Part shown: in pieces, positions 17,970 to 26,154 of the stretch
Position numbering within the stretch: the first letter of the stretch is position 1
Layout: each line of letters starts with the position of its first letter
Assembly: GCA_043754435.1 (NCBI GenBank)
Contig: JAYUUS010000124.1
Location: 1 to 64,000, forward strand
Direction: 5' to 3'
Source of the DNA: JANNYA01 sp043754435
GTDB taxonomy: Bacteria; Pseudomonadota; Gammaproteobacteria; Xanthomonadales; SZUA-5
DNA: 64,000 nucleotides
Notes under the pieces: model-generated
Told to the model about the DNA's origin: nothing
What the model saw: only the letters and a program-made list of their open reading frames with translations
Database searches by the model: none
Program-made: the position numbers and the translations under genes

Positions 17970-18335
17970 TTAAGCCTGCAGCAAACGGTTGATGCGCATG
18001 ATTAAGTCGCGCTCATTGGGTGGTTTTACTACGAAATCGCGAGCCCCTTGCCGTAGACCCCACAGGCGATCAGCTTCCATGCTCTTGGTTGTCACGATAA
18101 TGACCGGAATAGTGGCGGTTTGAGGGTCTTTACTCAACATACGCGTTGCTTGAAAACCATTCGTACCCGGCATAATGACATCCATCAAAATCAAATCTGG
18201 CTGCTGCGCACGCGCTAGTACAATGCCATCCGCTGCGTTGGCAGCACTCACAACGTCAAAACCGTTACGTTCTAATAATACGGTCAGTACCCGAACATCA
18301 GTTAGGGAGTCATCAATGACGAGCACGCGTGCCAC
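17970..18335 (-). CDS. pilH: Twitching-motility response regulator PilH
   Basis: Single receiver domain of 121 residues with no output domain. The acidic pair is in VLVIDDS, the phospho-acceptor Asp is in LILMDVIMPG, the Thr is in VIIVTTK and the conserved Lys is in FVVKPPNE. In Pseudomonas, PilH antagonises or buffers PilG in pilus control. It lies 9 bases downstream of pilG, and the CheY-like pair pilG-pilH at the head of the operon is diagnostic for Chp clusters. Which of the two is PilG and which PilH is taken from gene order. Confidence 0.94.
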   Translation of the reverse strand: MARVLVIDDSLTDVRVLTVLLERNGFDVVSAANAADGIVLARAQQPDLILMDVIMPGTNGFQATRMLSKDPQTATIPVIIVTTKSMEADRLWGLRQGARDFVVKPPNERDLIMRINRLLQA

Positions 18336-18344
18336 AGTGAACTT

Positions 18345-18746
18345 TTACCCGACCGCGACATAACGACGAATTGCGCCCAGCAATTCATCACGCGTGAAGG
18401 GCTTGGTAAGGTATTGTTCAGAACCTACAATACGTCCGCGCGCTTTATCAAATAGCCCATCCTTACTGGAGAGCATAATGACCGGCACGGCCTTGAATTG
18501 GCTATTACTTTTAATCAGCGCGCAAGTCTGATAACCATCCAGCCGTGGCATCATGATGTCCACAAAAATGATCTGTGGCTGCTGGTCAGCGATTTTAGCG
18601 AGCGCTTCAAAGCCATCGATCGCGGTCATAACGTCGCAGCCTTCTTTCTTTAATAATGTTTCAGCGGTTCGACGAATCGTTTTACTGTCGTCAATCACCA
18701 TGACACGCAGGCCGGCCATACCGCTTTTTTCGATTAGATCGTCCAT
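18345..18746 (-). CDS. pilG: Twitching-motility response regulator PilG
   Basis: First gene of the operon. It is a CheY-like receiver of 133 residues with the acidic pair in VMVIDDSKT, the phospho-acceptor in IIFVDIMMPRLDG, and KPFTRDEL containing the invariant Lys. PilG is thought to be the main output regulator of ChpA, promoting pilus extension. I take the ATG at 18746 (MDDLIEK) rather than the GTG two codons upstream, because GGAG sits five bases before the ATG and overlaps the GTG. The upstream region is shared with the divergent gshB. Confidence 0.94.
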   Translation of the reverse strand: MDDLIEKSGMAGLRVMVIDDSKTIRRTAETLLKKEGCDVMTAIDGFEALAKIADQQPQIIFVDIMMPRLDGYQTCALIKSNSQFKAVPVIMLSSKDGLFDKARGRIVGSEQYLTKPFTRDELLGAIRRYVAVG

Positions 18747-19097
18747 AGGCACTCCACAAGTTCAAACCACAACTAAAAAATTATTTAGCAGACCAAATAA
18801 CGGCTTAAAAACTATTTAAAAACATTTCGCACGACATACGCGCTTCGTCAAGCCTAACGTTAACACGAGCTTTACGCAGCTGCAGCTGTTTCTCAAGACT
18901 ATGTTCTAAGTGTTTGCCTCACTTAGGCCTTGTCCACTTACTGAACTTAAGTCCTCGCCTCATTTCGCCCGAACTTCAGCGATACTACTCGTAGGATTTT
19001 GCAAAAGCCATGCAGGACGGCCGCTTTTGAGGATTCTTAAGTTCCATACTTTTCTTCTCCATGCTTCAATTAGATTTATCTGACCCGGATTTATTAC
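18747..19097. promoter_or_regulatory. Divergent pilG / gshB intergenic region
   Basis: About 350 bp with no credible gene; this must hold the promoters of both operons. The half next to pilG is A+T-rich. An inverted repeat CTAAGTG-N7-CACTTAG lies at 18906-18926, and further CACTTA/TTAAGT half-sites follow to about 18952, so a regulator binding region is plausible. The gshB side has no clear ribosome site before its ATG. Confidence 0.5.
18906..18926. promoter_or_regulatory. Inverted repeat CTAAGTG-N7-CACTTAG
   Basis: Perfect 7-base arms around a 7-base spacer, in the shared promoter region of pilG and gshB. A second, shorter pair (ACTTA-N7-TAAGT) follows about 10 bases later. This arrangement looks like a dimeric regulator site; the regulator is unknown. 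Confidence 0.4.
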
Positions 19098-20045
19098 ATG
19101 CAACGTACTCTTGCGGTCCTGATGGACCCAATCGAAAAAATCAAGATTTACAAAGATTCTAGCTTTGCCATGCTGCTTGAAGCGAAAAAGCGCGGCTACA
19201 CCCTGCATTATCTGGTGCAAGAAAGCCTCTATATTAAAAACAGTCGTGCCTGCGCCCGCGCTCAAGTGCTGGATGTTTTTGATGATGCGAACCGATGGTT
19301 TCACCTGAATGCCGCGCAATCGATTGATCTAGGGGATATGTCGATCATTCTGTCGCGCAAAGACCCCCCTTTTGACACGCAATACCTGCATGACACGCAT
19401 ATATTAGATTTAGCACAAGCGCAGGGGGCACTAGTTGTCAATAATCCGCAGTCAGTGCGCGATGCCAACGAAAAACTTTTTGCGCTGCATTTCCCCCAGT
19501 GTTGCCCAAAAACCTTGGTGGCACGCGACGCGAAGCTGCTCAAGGAATTTGTTCTAGAGCACGGTCAAGCCGTCGCAAAATCACTTGATGGCATGGGGGG
19601 CGCGGCTATTTTTCGCGTCTCAGACATTGACCCTAATCTCAACGTCATCTTTGAAACACTGACCCGAGAAGGTGCAGAACTTGCCCTGGTGCAGCAATTT
19701 ATCCCTGAAATTAAACAGGGCGATAAACGCATATTGCTGATTGATGGCGAACCGATTCCTTACGCACTCGCACGCATACCTCAAGGCGACGAATTTCGTG
19801 GCAATTTGGCGCGCGGTGGCGTGGGTGTAGCGCAGCCACTGACTGAGCGTGACCGCTGGATCGCAGCCCAAGTGGGGCCTGAGCTACGCCGCCGTGATTT
19901 ATATTTCGTGGGTATTGACGTTATTGGTGATTATTTGACAGAGGTTAATGTTACCAGCCCCACCTGCATTCGCGAGCTAGATCGGGCATTTGGCATTAAC
20001 ATTGCGGGGACACTTTTTGATGCGCTTGAAAAACGGCTAAAGTGA
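19098..20045 (+). CDS. gshB: Glutathione synthase
   Basis: Joins gamma-glutamylcysteine and glycine using ATP, the second step of glutathione synthesis. The 315-residue sequence has the family start (LAVLMDPIEKIKIYKDSSFA), the ILSRKDPPFD block, the glycine-rich ATP-grasp loop near SLDGMGGAAIF, the GDKRILLIDGEP strand and the metal/substrate end VTEVNVTSPT-type (here LTEVNVTSPTCIRE). It is divergent from pilG and overlaps the next gene, tonB, by four bases, so the two are translationally coupled. The same gshB-tonB pair lies beside pilG in Pseudomonas. Confidence 0.97.
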   Translation: MQRTLAVLMDPIEKIKIYKDSSFAMLLEAKKRGYTLHYLVQESLYIKNSRACARAQVLDVFDDANRWFHLNAAQSIDLGDMSIILSRKDPPFDTQYLHDTHILDLAQAQGALVVNNPQSVRDANEKLFALHFPQCCPKTLVARDAKLLKEFVLEHGQAVAKSLDGMGGAAIFRVSDIDPNLNVIFETLTREGAELALVQQFIPEIKQGDKRILLIDGEPIPYALARIPQGDEFRGNLARGGVGVAQPLTERDRWIAAQVGPELRRRDLYFVGIDVIGDYLTEVNVTSPTCIRELDRAFGINIAGTLFDALEKRLK

Positions 20046-20941
20046 CTTCCATGAACGATTCCAAGGGCAAGCCCGCCGCAAAAATTGGTGCCAATGATCG
20101 CTTAGGTATGACGCTGCTGTTAGCAGGTATGCTGCATGCCGTAGCGGCACTTGGCATCACTTTCCAAGCGGAGGAACCGGGGGCCAACGAAATCCCAGAT
20201 CTTGACGTTATTTTGGTGCAGTCCAAGAGTGAGGAAGCGCCAGAAGTAGCCGACTTCATTGCCCAAGCGAACCAAAAAGGCGGTGGCGATAGCGAGCAAA
20301 AGCTTAGGCCCTCTGACTTGTTTAGCACACCCGTACCCAAACCTGAACCCGGCATCGCGCCGCTGCCGGTTACCGCAGTTCAAGCAACATCGCAGCAGGA
20401 ACAAATGCCTGAAACTGAGGTGCTTACGGTACGTCGAAGTGAATCGAGTGTCGCCACCCAGCCTTCGAAAACGGCCGTGCCGGAAGCGCAAAACGAACTC
20501 AATAATGAAATTGCACGACGTGAAATGGAAATGGCAAACTTGCAGGCAGAAATTAGCCGGACTCGTCAAGCGTATGCGAAACGACCAAAACGCAAATTTA
20601 TTTCTGCTAACACTAAAGAAGATGGCTATGCCCAGTACATGCAGGCATGGGTCGCAAAAGTCGAGCGGGTCGGCAATATCAACTACCCCGATGAAGCCCG
20701 AACTCGCAAACTTCAGGGCAGTTTAGTATTAACGGTTGCAATCCGCCGCGATGGCTCAGTGGAGAAAGTGGAAATTATCCAATCTTCGGGCGAGCCGATT
20801 TTGGACGATGCCGCTAGGCATATTATTGAAATTGCGGCACCGTTTGATGTCACTCCAGAAGTCAATGGGGAGCGTTTTGATGTCCTGCACATTACCCGTA
20901 CTTGGGTGTTCTTACCGGGTAATATCTTGGAATCACACTAA
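20042..20941 (+). CDS. tonB: TonB-family energy transducer, probable TonB3-type
   Basis: A 299-residue protein with an N-terminal membrane anchor (GMTLLLAGMLHAVAALGI, about 22-40), a proline/glutamate-rich middle, a charged coiled coil near 150-190 and a C-terminal TonB domain (about 210-295). The TonB domain has the INYPDEARTRKLQGSLVLTV strand and the IRRDGSVEKVEI block. It could start at the GTG at 20042, which overlaps the gshB stop, or at the ATG at 20051. No ExbB/ExbD genes are nearby. The position beside gshB and the pil-chp operon is that of Pseudomonas tonB3, which is needed for twitching motility there, so a pilus-related role is inferred. Confidence 0.88.
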   Translation: MTSMNDSKGKPAAKIGANDRLGMTLLLAGMLHAVAALGITFQAEEPGANEIPDLDVILVQSKSEEAPEVADFIAQANQKGGGDSEQKLRPSDLFSTPVPKPEPGIAPLPVTAVQATSQQEQMPETEVLTVRRSESSVATQPSKTAVPEAQNELNNEIARREMEMANLQAEISRTRQAYAKRPKRKFISANTKEDGYAQYMQAWVAKVERVGNINYPDEARTRKLQGSLVLTVAIRRDGSVEKVEIIQSSGEPILDDAARHIIEIAAPFDVTPEVNGERFDVLHITRTWVFLPGNILESH

Positions 20942-20990
20942 GCAAACGCTCTAGCAACTTAGCATCCGGTTACTAGATATCCGCACAAGA

Positions 20991-21641
20991 CTACTTTTTA
21001 TTGCGCGCGGTAACTTCACGATATTTTTTGAGATTGGCGTCGAATTGCGCTTTCGCGGTGAGGCGCGCCGCTTGACGCGTAGCAATATAAGTTTTTTGCG
21101 TTTCAATTTGCGCGCGTTCGTTGACAATCATCATCTTAATTTGTTCTGCGACCGGCTTGCCCGCGCGCTCGCTCTCGCCAGCGGTCGCAATCAATTTGTT
21201 CAAGCCTTTTTGCCGATTCTCAATATCGCTTTGAGTAGAGTTAATTTGTTGATCCAAAAGTTCGACGTTTTGCTGATAGTTGCGCTCTAAATCTTGCTCA
21301 GAAGCGTAGGAATCTAACAGACGTTGATCTGCTGCGGCCTGCTTTTCTTGAACGAGCTTCAACTCCGCCAGCCGCTTAGTTTCCGCAGCAACACTAGCTG
21401 CAGTTTGCTGATTTGCCTGGGTATTTGTTGGAATGCCCTGAGCATTCAAAGTCTGGCTACCCAGCCCCGTAGTAGCGCCGGGTTGACTGTTACCAAAATG
21501 CGTCACACCTTTTTCATCTACCCATTTCACTATTTTAGGGGCAGCAACACTTGCCATGGCAAGGCCCATTGAAAACGCAAAAAGCGCAAGCTTTGCCGAT
21601 TTCACGAGCTTTACCGACTTCATATACTTTAGTGACTTCAT
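20991..21641 (-). CDS. DUF4124 domain protein, exported
   Basis: A 216-residue protein with a signal peptide (LALFAFSMGLAMASVAA) and the short N-terminal DUF4124 motif (KIVKWVDEKGVTHFGNSQP), followed by a long charged, glutamine-rich helical region likely to be coiled coil. DUF4124 proteins are periplasmic and of unknown function; they are common in gamma- and betaproteobacteria. GGAG lies 8 bases before the first ATG, though a second in-frame ATG six codons later is possible. It is convergent with tonB and is followed on the same strand by no close partner. Confidence 0.85.
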   Translation of the reverse strand: MKSLKYMKSVKLVKSAKLALFAFSMGLAMASVAAPKIVKWVDEKGVTHFGNSQPGATTGLGSQTLNAQGIPTNTQANQQTAASVAAETKRLAELKLVQEKQAAADQRLLDSYASEQDLERNYQQNVELLDQQINSTQSDIENRQKGLNKLIATAGESERAGKPVAEQIKMMIVNERAQIETQKTYIATRQAARLTAKAQFDANLKKYREVTARNKK

Positions 21642-21759
21642 AACATTGGCTCCATTGCAGACAGGCTTTGATTTGAATAATTTGCCGAAGCAAAAAATAC
21701 ATTTGACGAGTATGCTAACTCTTAATACTGAAGCGGCGTCAAACGAAAATACTCAATCG

Positions 21760-22425
21760 TTAGTTTGCGCCAAACTGAGTCCGGTAGGCCAGAAGTGCGT
21801 CACGATTCTTCACTAAATGGCTGTCAGTTTCGACATAGCGCAGTAAATCGTCCAATCCCGCTACGGCAAGCACAGGAATTTGAAACTGTAAGCCAACCTC
21901 CCCGGCCGCCGAGAGCCCAACTGCGGCATCGCTGCCGCGCTCGGCCCGATCTAGGGCAATCAATACCGCCGCCGGTGTTGCGCCTGCAGCACGAATGATT
22001 TGCACCGATTCACGTACTGACGTGCCAGCGGAAATAACGTCGTCAACAATCACCACCCGTCCAGCCAATTTCGCGCCTACGAGTAAACCACCTTCACCGT
22101 GATCCTTCGCTTCTTTACGGTTGTAGCAAAATCCGACATCTACAGCATGCCGCAGATAAAGCTGCTCGGCGGTTGCGGCCGCAAGTGCAATGCCCTTATA
22201 AGCCGGGCCAAACAACATATTAAACTGAATATCACTTGCAATTAGACGATCCGCATATGCGCTTGAGAGTGCAGCAAGTGTTTTACCACTGCAAAACATT
22301 CCCGCATTAAAAAAATAAGGACTGATCCGCCCGCTTTTAAGGGTAAATGCCCCGAACTTGAGCGCCCCTGCTGCACTAGCGGCTACCAGAAAGTCTTGTT
22401 GAATTTGCGCGAGTGATCTAGCCAC
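21760..22425 (-). CDS. pyrE: Orotate phosphoribosyltransferase, GTG start
   Basis: Converts orotate and PRPP to orotidine monophosphate in pyrimidine synthesis. Family blocks are clear: FGAFTLKSGRISPYFFNAG near the start, LFGPAYKGI, FCYNRKEAKDHGEGG and the PRPP-binding VVIVDDVISAGTS. No ATG stands near the expected N-terminus. The GTG at 22425 is preceded by GAAGG 7 bases upstream and gives 221 residues, the usual length. The longer frame to 22509 would run into a dispersed repeat and is rejected. Codons and length are otherwise ordinary. Confidence 0.93.
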   Translation of the reverse strand: MARSLAQIQQDFLVAASAAGALKFGAFTLKSGRISPYFFNAGMFCSGKTLAALSSAYADRLIASDIQFNMLFGPAYKGIALAAATAEQLYLRHAVDVGFCYNRKEAKDHGEGGLLVGAKLAGRVVIVDDVISAGTSVRESVQIIRAAGATPAAVLIALDRAERGSDAAVGLSAAGEVGLQFQIPVLAVAGLDDLLRYVETDSHLVKNRDALLAYRTQFGAN

Positions 22426-22472
22426 AATTTGACCTTCGTTGAAAATTTTTTTGGCGTGAGGCTGAAAGAAAT

Positions 22473-22586
22473 CCGTTCGTGCTGATCTTGTCGAAGCATG
22501 TAGCCGCAACCTGGGTGATGCACAAAGTGCTGCGGCTGCGTCAGTATTTGTGCGGCTCTGCTCTTCGACAGGCTCAGGGCGAACGG
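22473..22586. repeat. Dispersed inverted-repeat element, family A, copy 1
   Basis: About 114 bp bounded by CCGTTCG at one end and CGAACGG at the other. The internal arms CTTGTCGAAGCATGTAGC and CTCTTCGACAGGCTCAGG are near-complementary. The reverse complement of 34993-35098 aligns over both ends, while the centre differs. This class (TTCGACAAGCTCAGG arms) is a widespread non-coding repeat in proteobacteria. It lies between pyrE and the acetoacetyl-CoA reductase gene. Confidence 0.88.
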
Positions 22587-22659
22587 TTCTTTTATATTTG
22601 TTTCAAAACTCACAACATCAGTTTGAATCATACACCCAAGTGTTTTTATCGGGATGGGG

Positions 22660-23403
22660 CTACCAACCCATATAGTGACCACCGTTGATGGATAGATTGG
22701 CACCGGTAATCCATGCCGCCTGTTCATCAACCAAAAAGCCGACTGCATAAGCAATTTCATCTGGCCGCCCTAAGCGTCCGGTGGGAATTTGCGCCTCAAT
22801 TTTGGCGCGTACTTCTTCGGGCACCGCCATTACCATTTCAGTGGCCACGTAACCTGGCGATACCGTGTTGACCGTAATGCCAAATTTGGCATTTTCTTGA
22901 GCTAAAGAAATGGTGAAACCGTGCATACCGGCTTTGGAGGCCGCGTAATTTGCTTGGCCGTACTGGCCTTTTTGACCATTAATCGAAGCAATTTGAATGA
23001 TGCGGCCCCATTTGCGCGTGCGCATGGAATCAATCAGCGGTCTAGTGACGTTGAAGCACGAGTTTAAATTCGTATTGATGACTTCTTGCCACTGCAGTGC
23101 GCTCATACGATGAAAAGTCGAATCGCGCGTAATACCGGCGTTGTTAATTAAAATGTCCACATGCCCTAACTCTTTTTCGACCTGACGCACCATCGCCTCT
23201 GCTTGATCCCCATGCGCAACATCGCCGTGCGCAATCACAAAATCAAATCCAAGCGCTTTTTGCTGCACCTGCCATTCTTGGGCGCGCGCTAAATCGCGAT
23301 AGTTGGTTGCGACTTTATGGCCTAACTGCGCCATCTTTTGGCAAAGCGCGGTGCCAATGCCACCGGTTCCGCCGGTAACGAGTGCTACTTTTTGATTGCT
23401 CAT
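22660..23403 (-). CDS. phbB: Acetoacetyl-CoA reductase (PhaB/PhbB type SDR)
   Basis: NADPH-dependent reduction of acetoacetyl-CoA to (R)-3-hydroxybutyryl-CoA, the second step of polyhydroxybutyrate synthesis. This is a classical short-chain dehydrogenase of 247 residues with the nucleotide loop TGGTGGIG, the NNAG motif in ILINNAGITRD and the catalytic Ser-Tyr-Lys set in ASINGQKGQYGQANYAASK. The end (LSINGGHYMGW) is typical of PhaB. AAGGAAAATTT precedes the ATG. No phaA or phaC gene is in the window, so it stands apart from the rest of the pathway. FabG is the alternative, but the C-terminus favours PhaB. Confidence 0.92.
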   Translation of the reverse strand: MSNQKVALVTGGTGGIGTALCQKMAQLGHKVATNYRDLARAQEWQVQQKALGFDFVIAHGDVAHGDQAEAMVRQVEKELGHVDILINNAGITRDSTFHRMSALQWQEVINTNLNSCFNVTRPLIDSMRTRKWGRIIQIASINGQKGQYGQANYAASKAGMHGFTISLAQENAKFGITVNTVSPGYVATEMVMAVPEEVRAKIEAQIPTGRLGRPDEIAYAVGFLVDEQAAWITGANLSINGGHYMGW

Positions 23404-23576
23404 AAATTTTCCTTAGTGAAAGTAAACATATACAACTCGAAACTAGCGGTGTTGCGTATGCCTCATCCGCCCTGCACATTCAGCCCGGCGAGTGTAACGA
23501 TACGTTGTGGTTTTTGCGCAGATGAATGGAGCGAAAACTCTAGAAACTTTCGCCCCCTGCGCAAGGTTATGCAGCA

Positions 23577-24839
23577 TTAAAACCGCCCATATCGATACGG
23601 AGCGGGGTCAATATGCGGGCTTGCCCCAGTCATTAGCTCACTCAGTAACCGGCCAGTGCCGGTGGACATCGAAACCCCGAGCATTGAGTGCCCGGTTGCC
23701 AGCCAAAGCCGCTGCAAATTCGGCGCGCGATCAATAATCGGTATGGTATCCAACGTCATCGGGCGCCAGCCGTACCACGGTGTGCGTGGGCCGGGGCCGG
23801 TTGGGGTATGCAAAAACGCCGCCGCACCGTCAATCAGGGCTTGAATCCGTGCGGGATTTAAAGATTGATCATAACCAACAAATTCCATTGTCGAACCCAA
23901 GCGAAAGCCGCTGTCCCAGGGCGTTACGGCCACGCTTTTTTCCTTTAGCACCATCGAATGCTTGGGGCAGTTTTCTGGCCGCGCCATAGTGATGCTGTAG
24001 CCTTTGCCGGGTTGAATGGGAATGCGAAACCCTAAAACTTTGCTGAGCAAGGGCGACCATGCACCGGCCGCGAGCACCGCCTCACGCGCTTGAATCATGT
24101 CGCCTTGCTCCGTGTGTAAATGCACGCCGCCCGCATCTTCATGATAGTTCGTGGCTTTGACGCCGCTATTGATTTCCACACCCAGCGCCTCTAGTACGCG
24201 CACCAGCTCAGCGACATACAAATCTGGCCGCAAAGTGGCGTCATTGGGAAAATGATAGCCGCCGTAGACACTATCGTTGAGCGCTGGCTCCAGTTTTAGC
24301 AGGCTTGCGCGGTCGTGAATATCGACCTGCACGCCGCAGGCGTCATAAACCGGCCGCCACGCGCCTTCGGCCTCGAATGCCTGGGGTGTGGCATAAACGT
24401 AAATACAGCCGTCTTGGCCGTAATCCACCTGCATCTTTTCCCTTTCAATCATTGTGTGCAGCAGCGTGCGGGAGCTGGATAAAATCGCGCTAATGGCTGG
24501 TGCCGCGCGCTCGACTTGGGCGCGGTTACAGCGCTGCCAAAAGCCAAACATCCAGCTGACAAATTCCATATTCGCCTGCGGCACCACGCGAAAAGGTGCG
24601 GATTTCTGGAACATCCACTTAAACGCTTTCCACGGCAAGCCGGGCAACGTGTTGGGCAGTACATGCGAGGGCGAAATCATGCCGCAGTTGCCAAAACTGG
24701 AGCCAGCGCCCGGCACATCTTGATCTAGGATGCGCACGCTGCGCCCGGCCTTGGCAAGGCTGTAAGCGCAACAAAGACCGGCAACGCCTGCCCCTACAAT
24801 CACTACATCAGTTTTTTGCTTGGAAATGTTGCTATTCAT
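23577..24839 (-). CDS. D-amino-acid dehydrogenase-like FAD oxidoreductase (DadA family)
   Basis: A 420-residue flavoprotein with the FAD-binding start VVIVGAGVAGLCCAYSLAKAG at residues 12-32, written here only to mark the GxGxxG loop. It also has a GNCGMISPSH block where DadA has GNAGQISPG, and a C-terminal LWLATGHSMLGVSM FAD loop. It likely oxidises a D-amino acid or glycine-type substrate and passes electrons to the respiratory chain. The start at 24839 (MNSNISK) is chosen because the frame upstream has no family similarity and a cysteine-rich random composition. The substrate cannot be read from sequence. Confidence 0.85.
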   Translation of the reverse strand: MNSNISKQKTDVVIVGAGVAGLCCAYSLAKAGRSVRILDQDVPGAGSSFGNCGMISPSHVLPNTLPGLPWKAFKWMFQKSAPFRVVPQANMEFVSWMFGFWQRCNRAQVERAAPAISAILSSSRTLLHTMIEREKMQVDYGQDGCIYVYATPQAFEAEGAWRPVYDACGVQVDIHDRASLLKLEPALNDSVYGGYHFPNDATLRPDLYVAELVRVLEALGVEINSGVKATNYHEDAGGVHLHTEQGDMIQAREAVLAAGAWSPLLSKVLGFRIPIQPGKGYSITMARPENCPKHSMVLKEKSVAVTPWDSGFRLGSTMEFVGYDQSLNPARIQALIDGAAAFLHTPTGPGPRTPWYGWRPMTLDTIPIIDRAPNLQRLWLATGHSMLGVSMSTGTGRLLSELMTGASPHIDPAPYRYGRF

Positions 24840-24880
24840 AGGCTGATAGAGTTTGCATTGCGAGGTGGCTTTCAGTTTAC

Positions 24881-25423
24881 TTAAGCGCGTGCATTGCGTT
24901 TGCGACGTCCAGATAGCAGCAGCATTCCGACACCCATACAGGCAACCCAAGCGGCGGCAATCATATCGTGCGAAACCAGCGTTAACGGATAAAACAGCAG
25001 CACTAATGCAGTCGCAGCACTTGCGCATGCAGCGGGCAAAATTTTTCGATTTGGTACTTTGGTAGCATAAAGTTTGCGCACCAGCGCAAAAAATACAAAT
25101 GCTCCAAAGATGTTGACCACTCCATAACCCAGCACTAATAGCCAAGGCTTTGCGCCGACAACGGATGCAAGCACCCAACACAGCACCGCCATCAACATCC
25201 CTAACAGCGCTACCAAGGGCACAAACAGCAAGCCCCGTGAACCTACCTGCTCCCCATAGGAACAAGTTGCTAAAACCAAACCCAGGCCGAAACCTGGAAG
25301 TAGCCCCATTAAGGCACCACCCGCCGAAACGGACTCTTCTGTGTCAATTAAAAGCGGCATAAGCCCAATAAAGCTGACAAGCAAAGTTAAAGAGATTAGA
25401 AACGGTAAAAATTTCAGGCGCAT
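24881..25423 (-). CDS. Hypothetical membrane protein
   Basis: A 180-residue hydrophobic protein with about five membrane segments (LPFLISLTLLVSFIGLMPLL, GALMGLLPGFGLGLVLAT, LLFVPLVALLGMLMAVLCW, and two more) and a basic C-terminal tail. I do not recognise the family. It lies 41 bp upstream of the DadA-like oxidoreductase on the same strand and may be co-transcribed with it. No catalytic motif is visible, so no function is proposed. Confidence 0.7.
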   Translation of the reverse strand: MRLKFLPFLISLTLLVSFIGLMPLLIDTEESVSAGGALMGLLPGFGLGLVLATCSYGEQVGSRGLLFVPLVALLGMLMAVLCWVLASVVGAKPWLLVLGYGVVNIFGAFVFFALVRKLYATKVPNRKILPAACASAATALVLLFYPLTLVSHDMIAAAWVACMGVGMLLLSGRRKRNARA

Positions 25424-25518
25424 GCAGTAACTTCAAAGAGGAGCTAGGGGGCGGCGGCTGAGCAAATCAAGGGTAAAAAGCTGCTTTCGAGCCGAACTAC
25501 GCCGTACAGTGTAGTGGT

Positions 25519-26154
25519 TCAGATCACCTTTTGCGCAATTGCCTTCAGCACCGCGCGCGTGCGGTCATTGCAGTCGAGTTTAGCCATGATTTCAGAAACG
25601 TAATTTTTAATCGTGCCCTCGGCTAGATGTAGCGCGGTCGCAATTTCTTTGTTCGCATAGCCGCCGGCCATGAGCCGCAAAATTTCGATTTCGCGTGTGT
25701 TAAGTCCTAGCTCAGCCGCACTTTTGGGCGTTTGCGGGATTGGGCTATCAAAGCTCGCGGTGGCTTTAGGTTCAAATAAGGTGCCGCCTTGACTCAGCGT
25801 TAAGATCGCTTCCAACAATATTTCAGGCGATGTGTCCTTCAGTAAAAACCCCTGCGCGCCGGCTTTCCGCGCTTGCAAAAATAAACTCGGGTCTTCAAAT
25901 GTAGTCAATAGCAACACCGGCGTGAGATTGCGTTTTTGCCGCAGCGCTGAGGTGAGCGCAATACCGTTCAATCCGGGCATGCGAATGTCGGAAATCACCA
26001 CATCGGGCCGGTCGGATTCGATGTGGCTAAGCACGAGTGCTGCATCGCCGGTACAGCGAATCAGCTCAAGCCCAGGCATGCTTTTAAGCAGCGCTTCTAA
26101 GCCTGCACGCACTAAGGCTTGATCGTCAACGAATACAATGCGAATTCGGCTCAC
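25519..26154 (-). CDS. LuxR/NarL-family response regulator
   Basis: A 211-residue transcription regulator. The N-terminal receiver has the acidic pair in IVFVDDQ, the phospho-acceptor near D54 in VVISDIRMPG and Thr/Lys in LLTTF and FLLKD. A C-terminal LuxR-type helix-turn-helix (about 146-205) contains LNTREIEILRLMAGG and ANKEIATALHLAEGTIKNYV. Its GTG start overlaps the stop of the sensor kinase gene by four bases, so the pair is coupled. The likely targets are the divergent DUF2141 and oxygenase genes and its own promoter. Confidence 0.93.
   Translation of the reverse strand: MSRIRIVFVDDQALVRAGLEALLKSMPGLELIRCTGDAALVLSHIESDRPDVVISDIRMPGLNGIALTSALRQKRNLTPVLLLTTFEDPSLFLQARKAGAQGFLLKDTSPEILLEAILTLSQGGTLFEPKATASFDSPIPQTPKSAAELGLNTREIEILRLMAGGYANKEIATALHLAEGTIKNYVSEIMAKLDCNDRTRAVLKAIAQKVI

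Noticed and set aside
21760..22509. Longer ATG-started frame for pyrE
   Set aside because: The extra 28 codons lie partly in a dispersed repeat and do not resemble PyrE; the GTG at 22425 has a good ribosome site.
24840..25265. 142-codon N-terminal extension of the DadA-like gene
   Set aside because: Random, cysteine-rich composition, and it overlaps the membrane-protein gene on the same strand; the real FAD-binding N-terminus begins at 24839.
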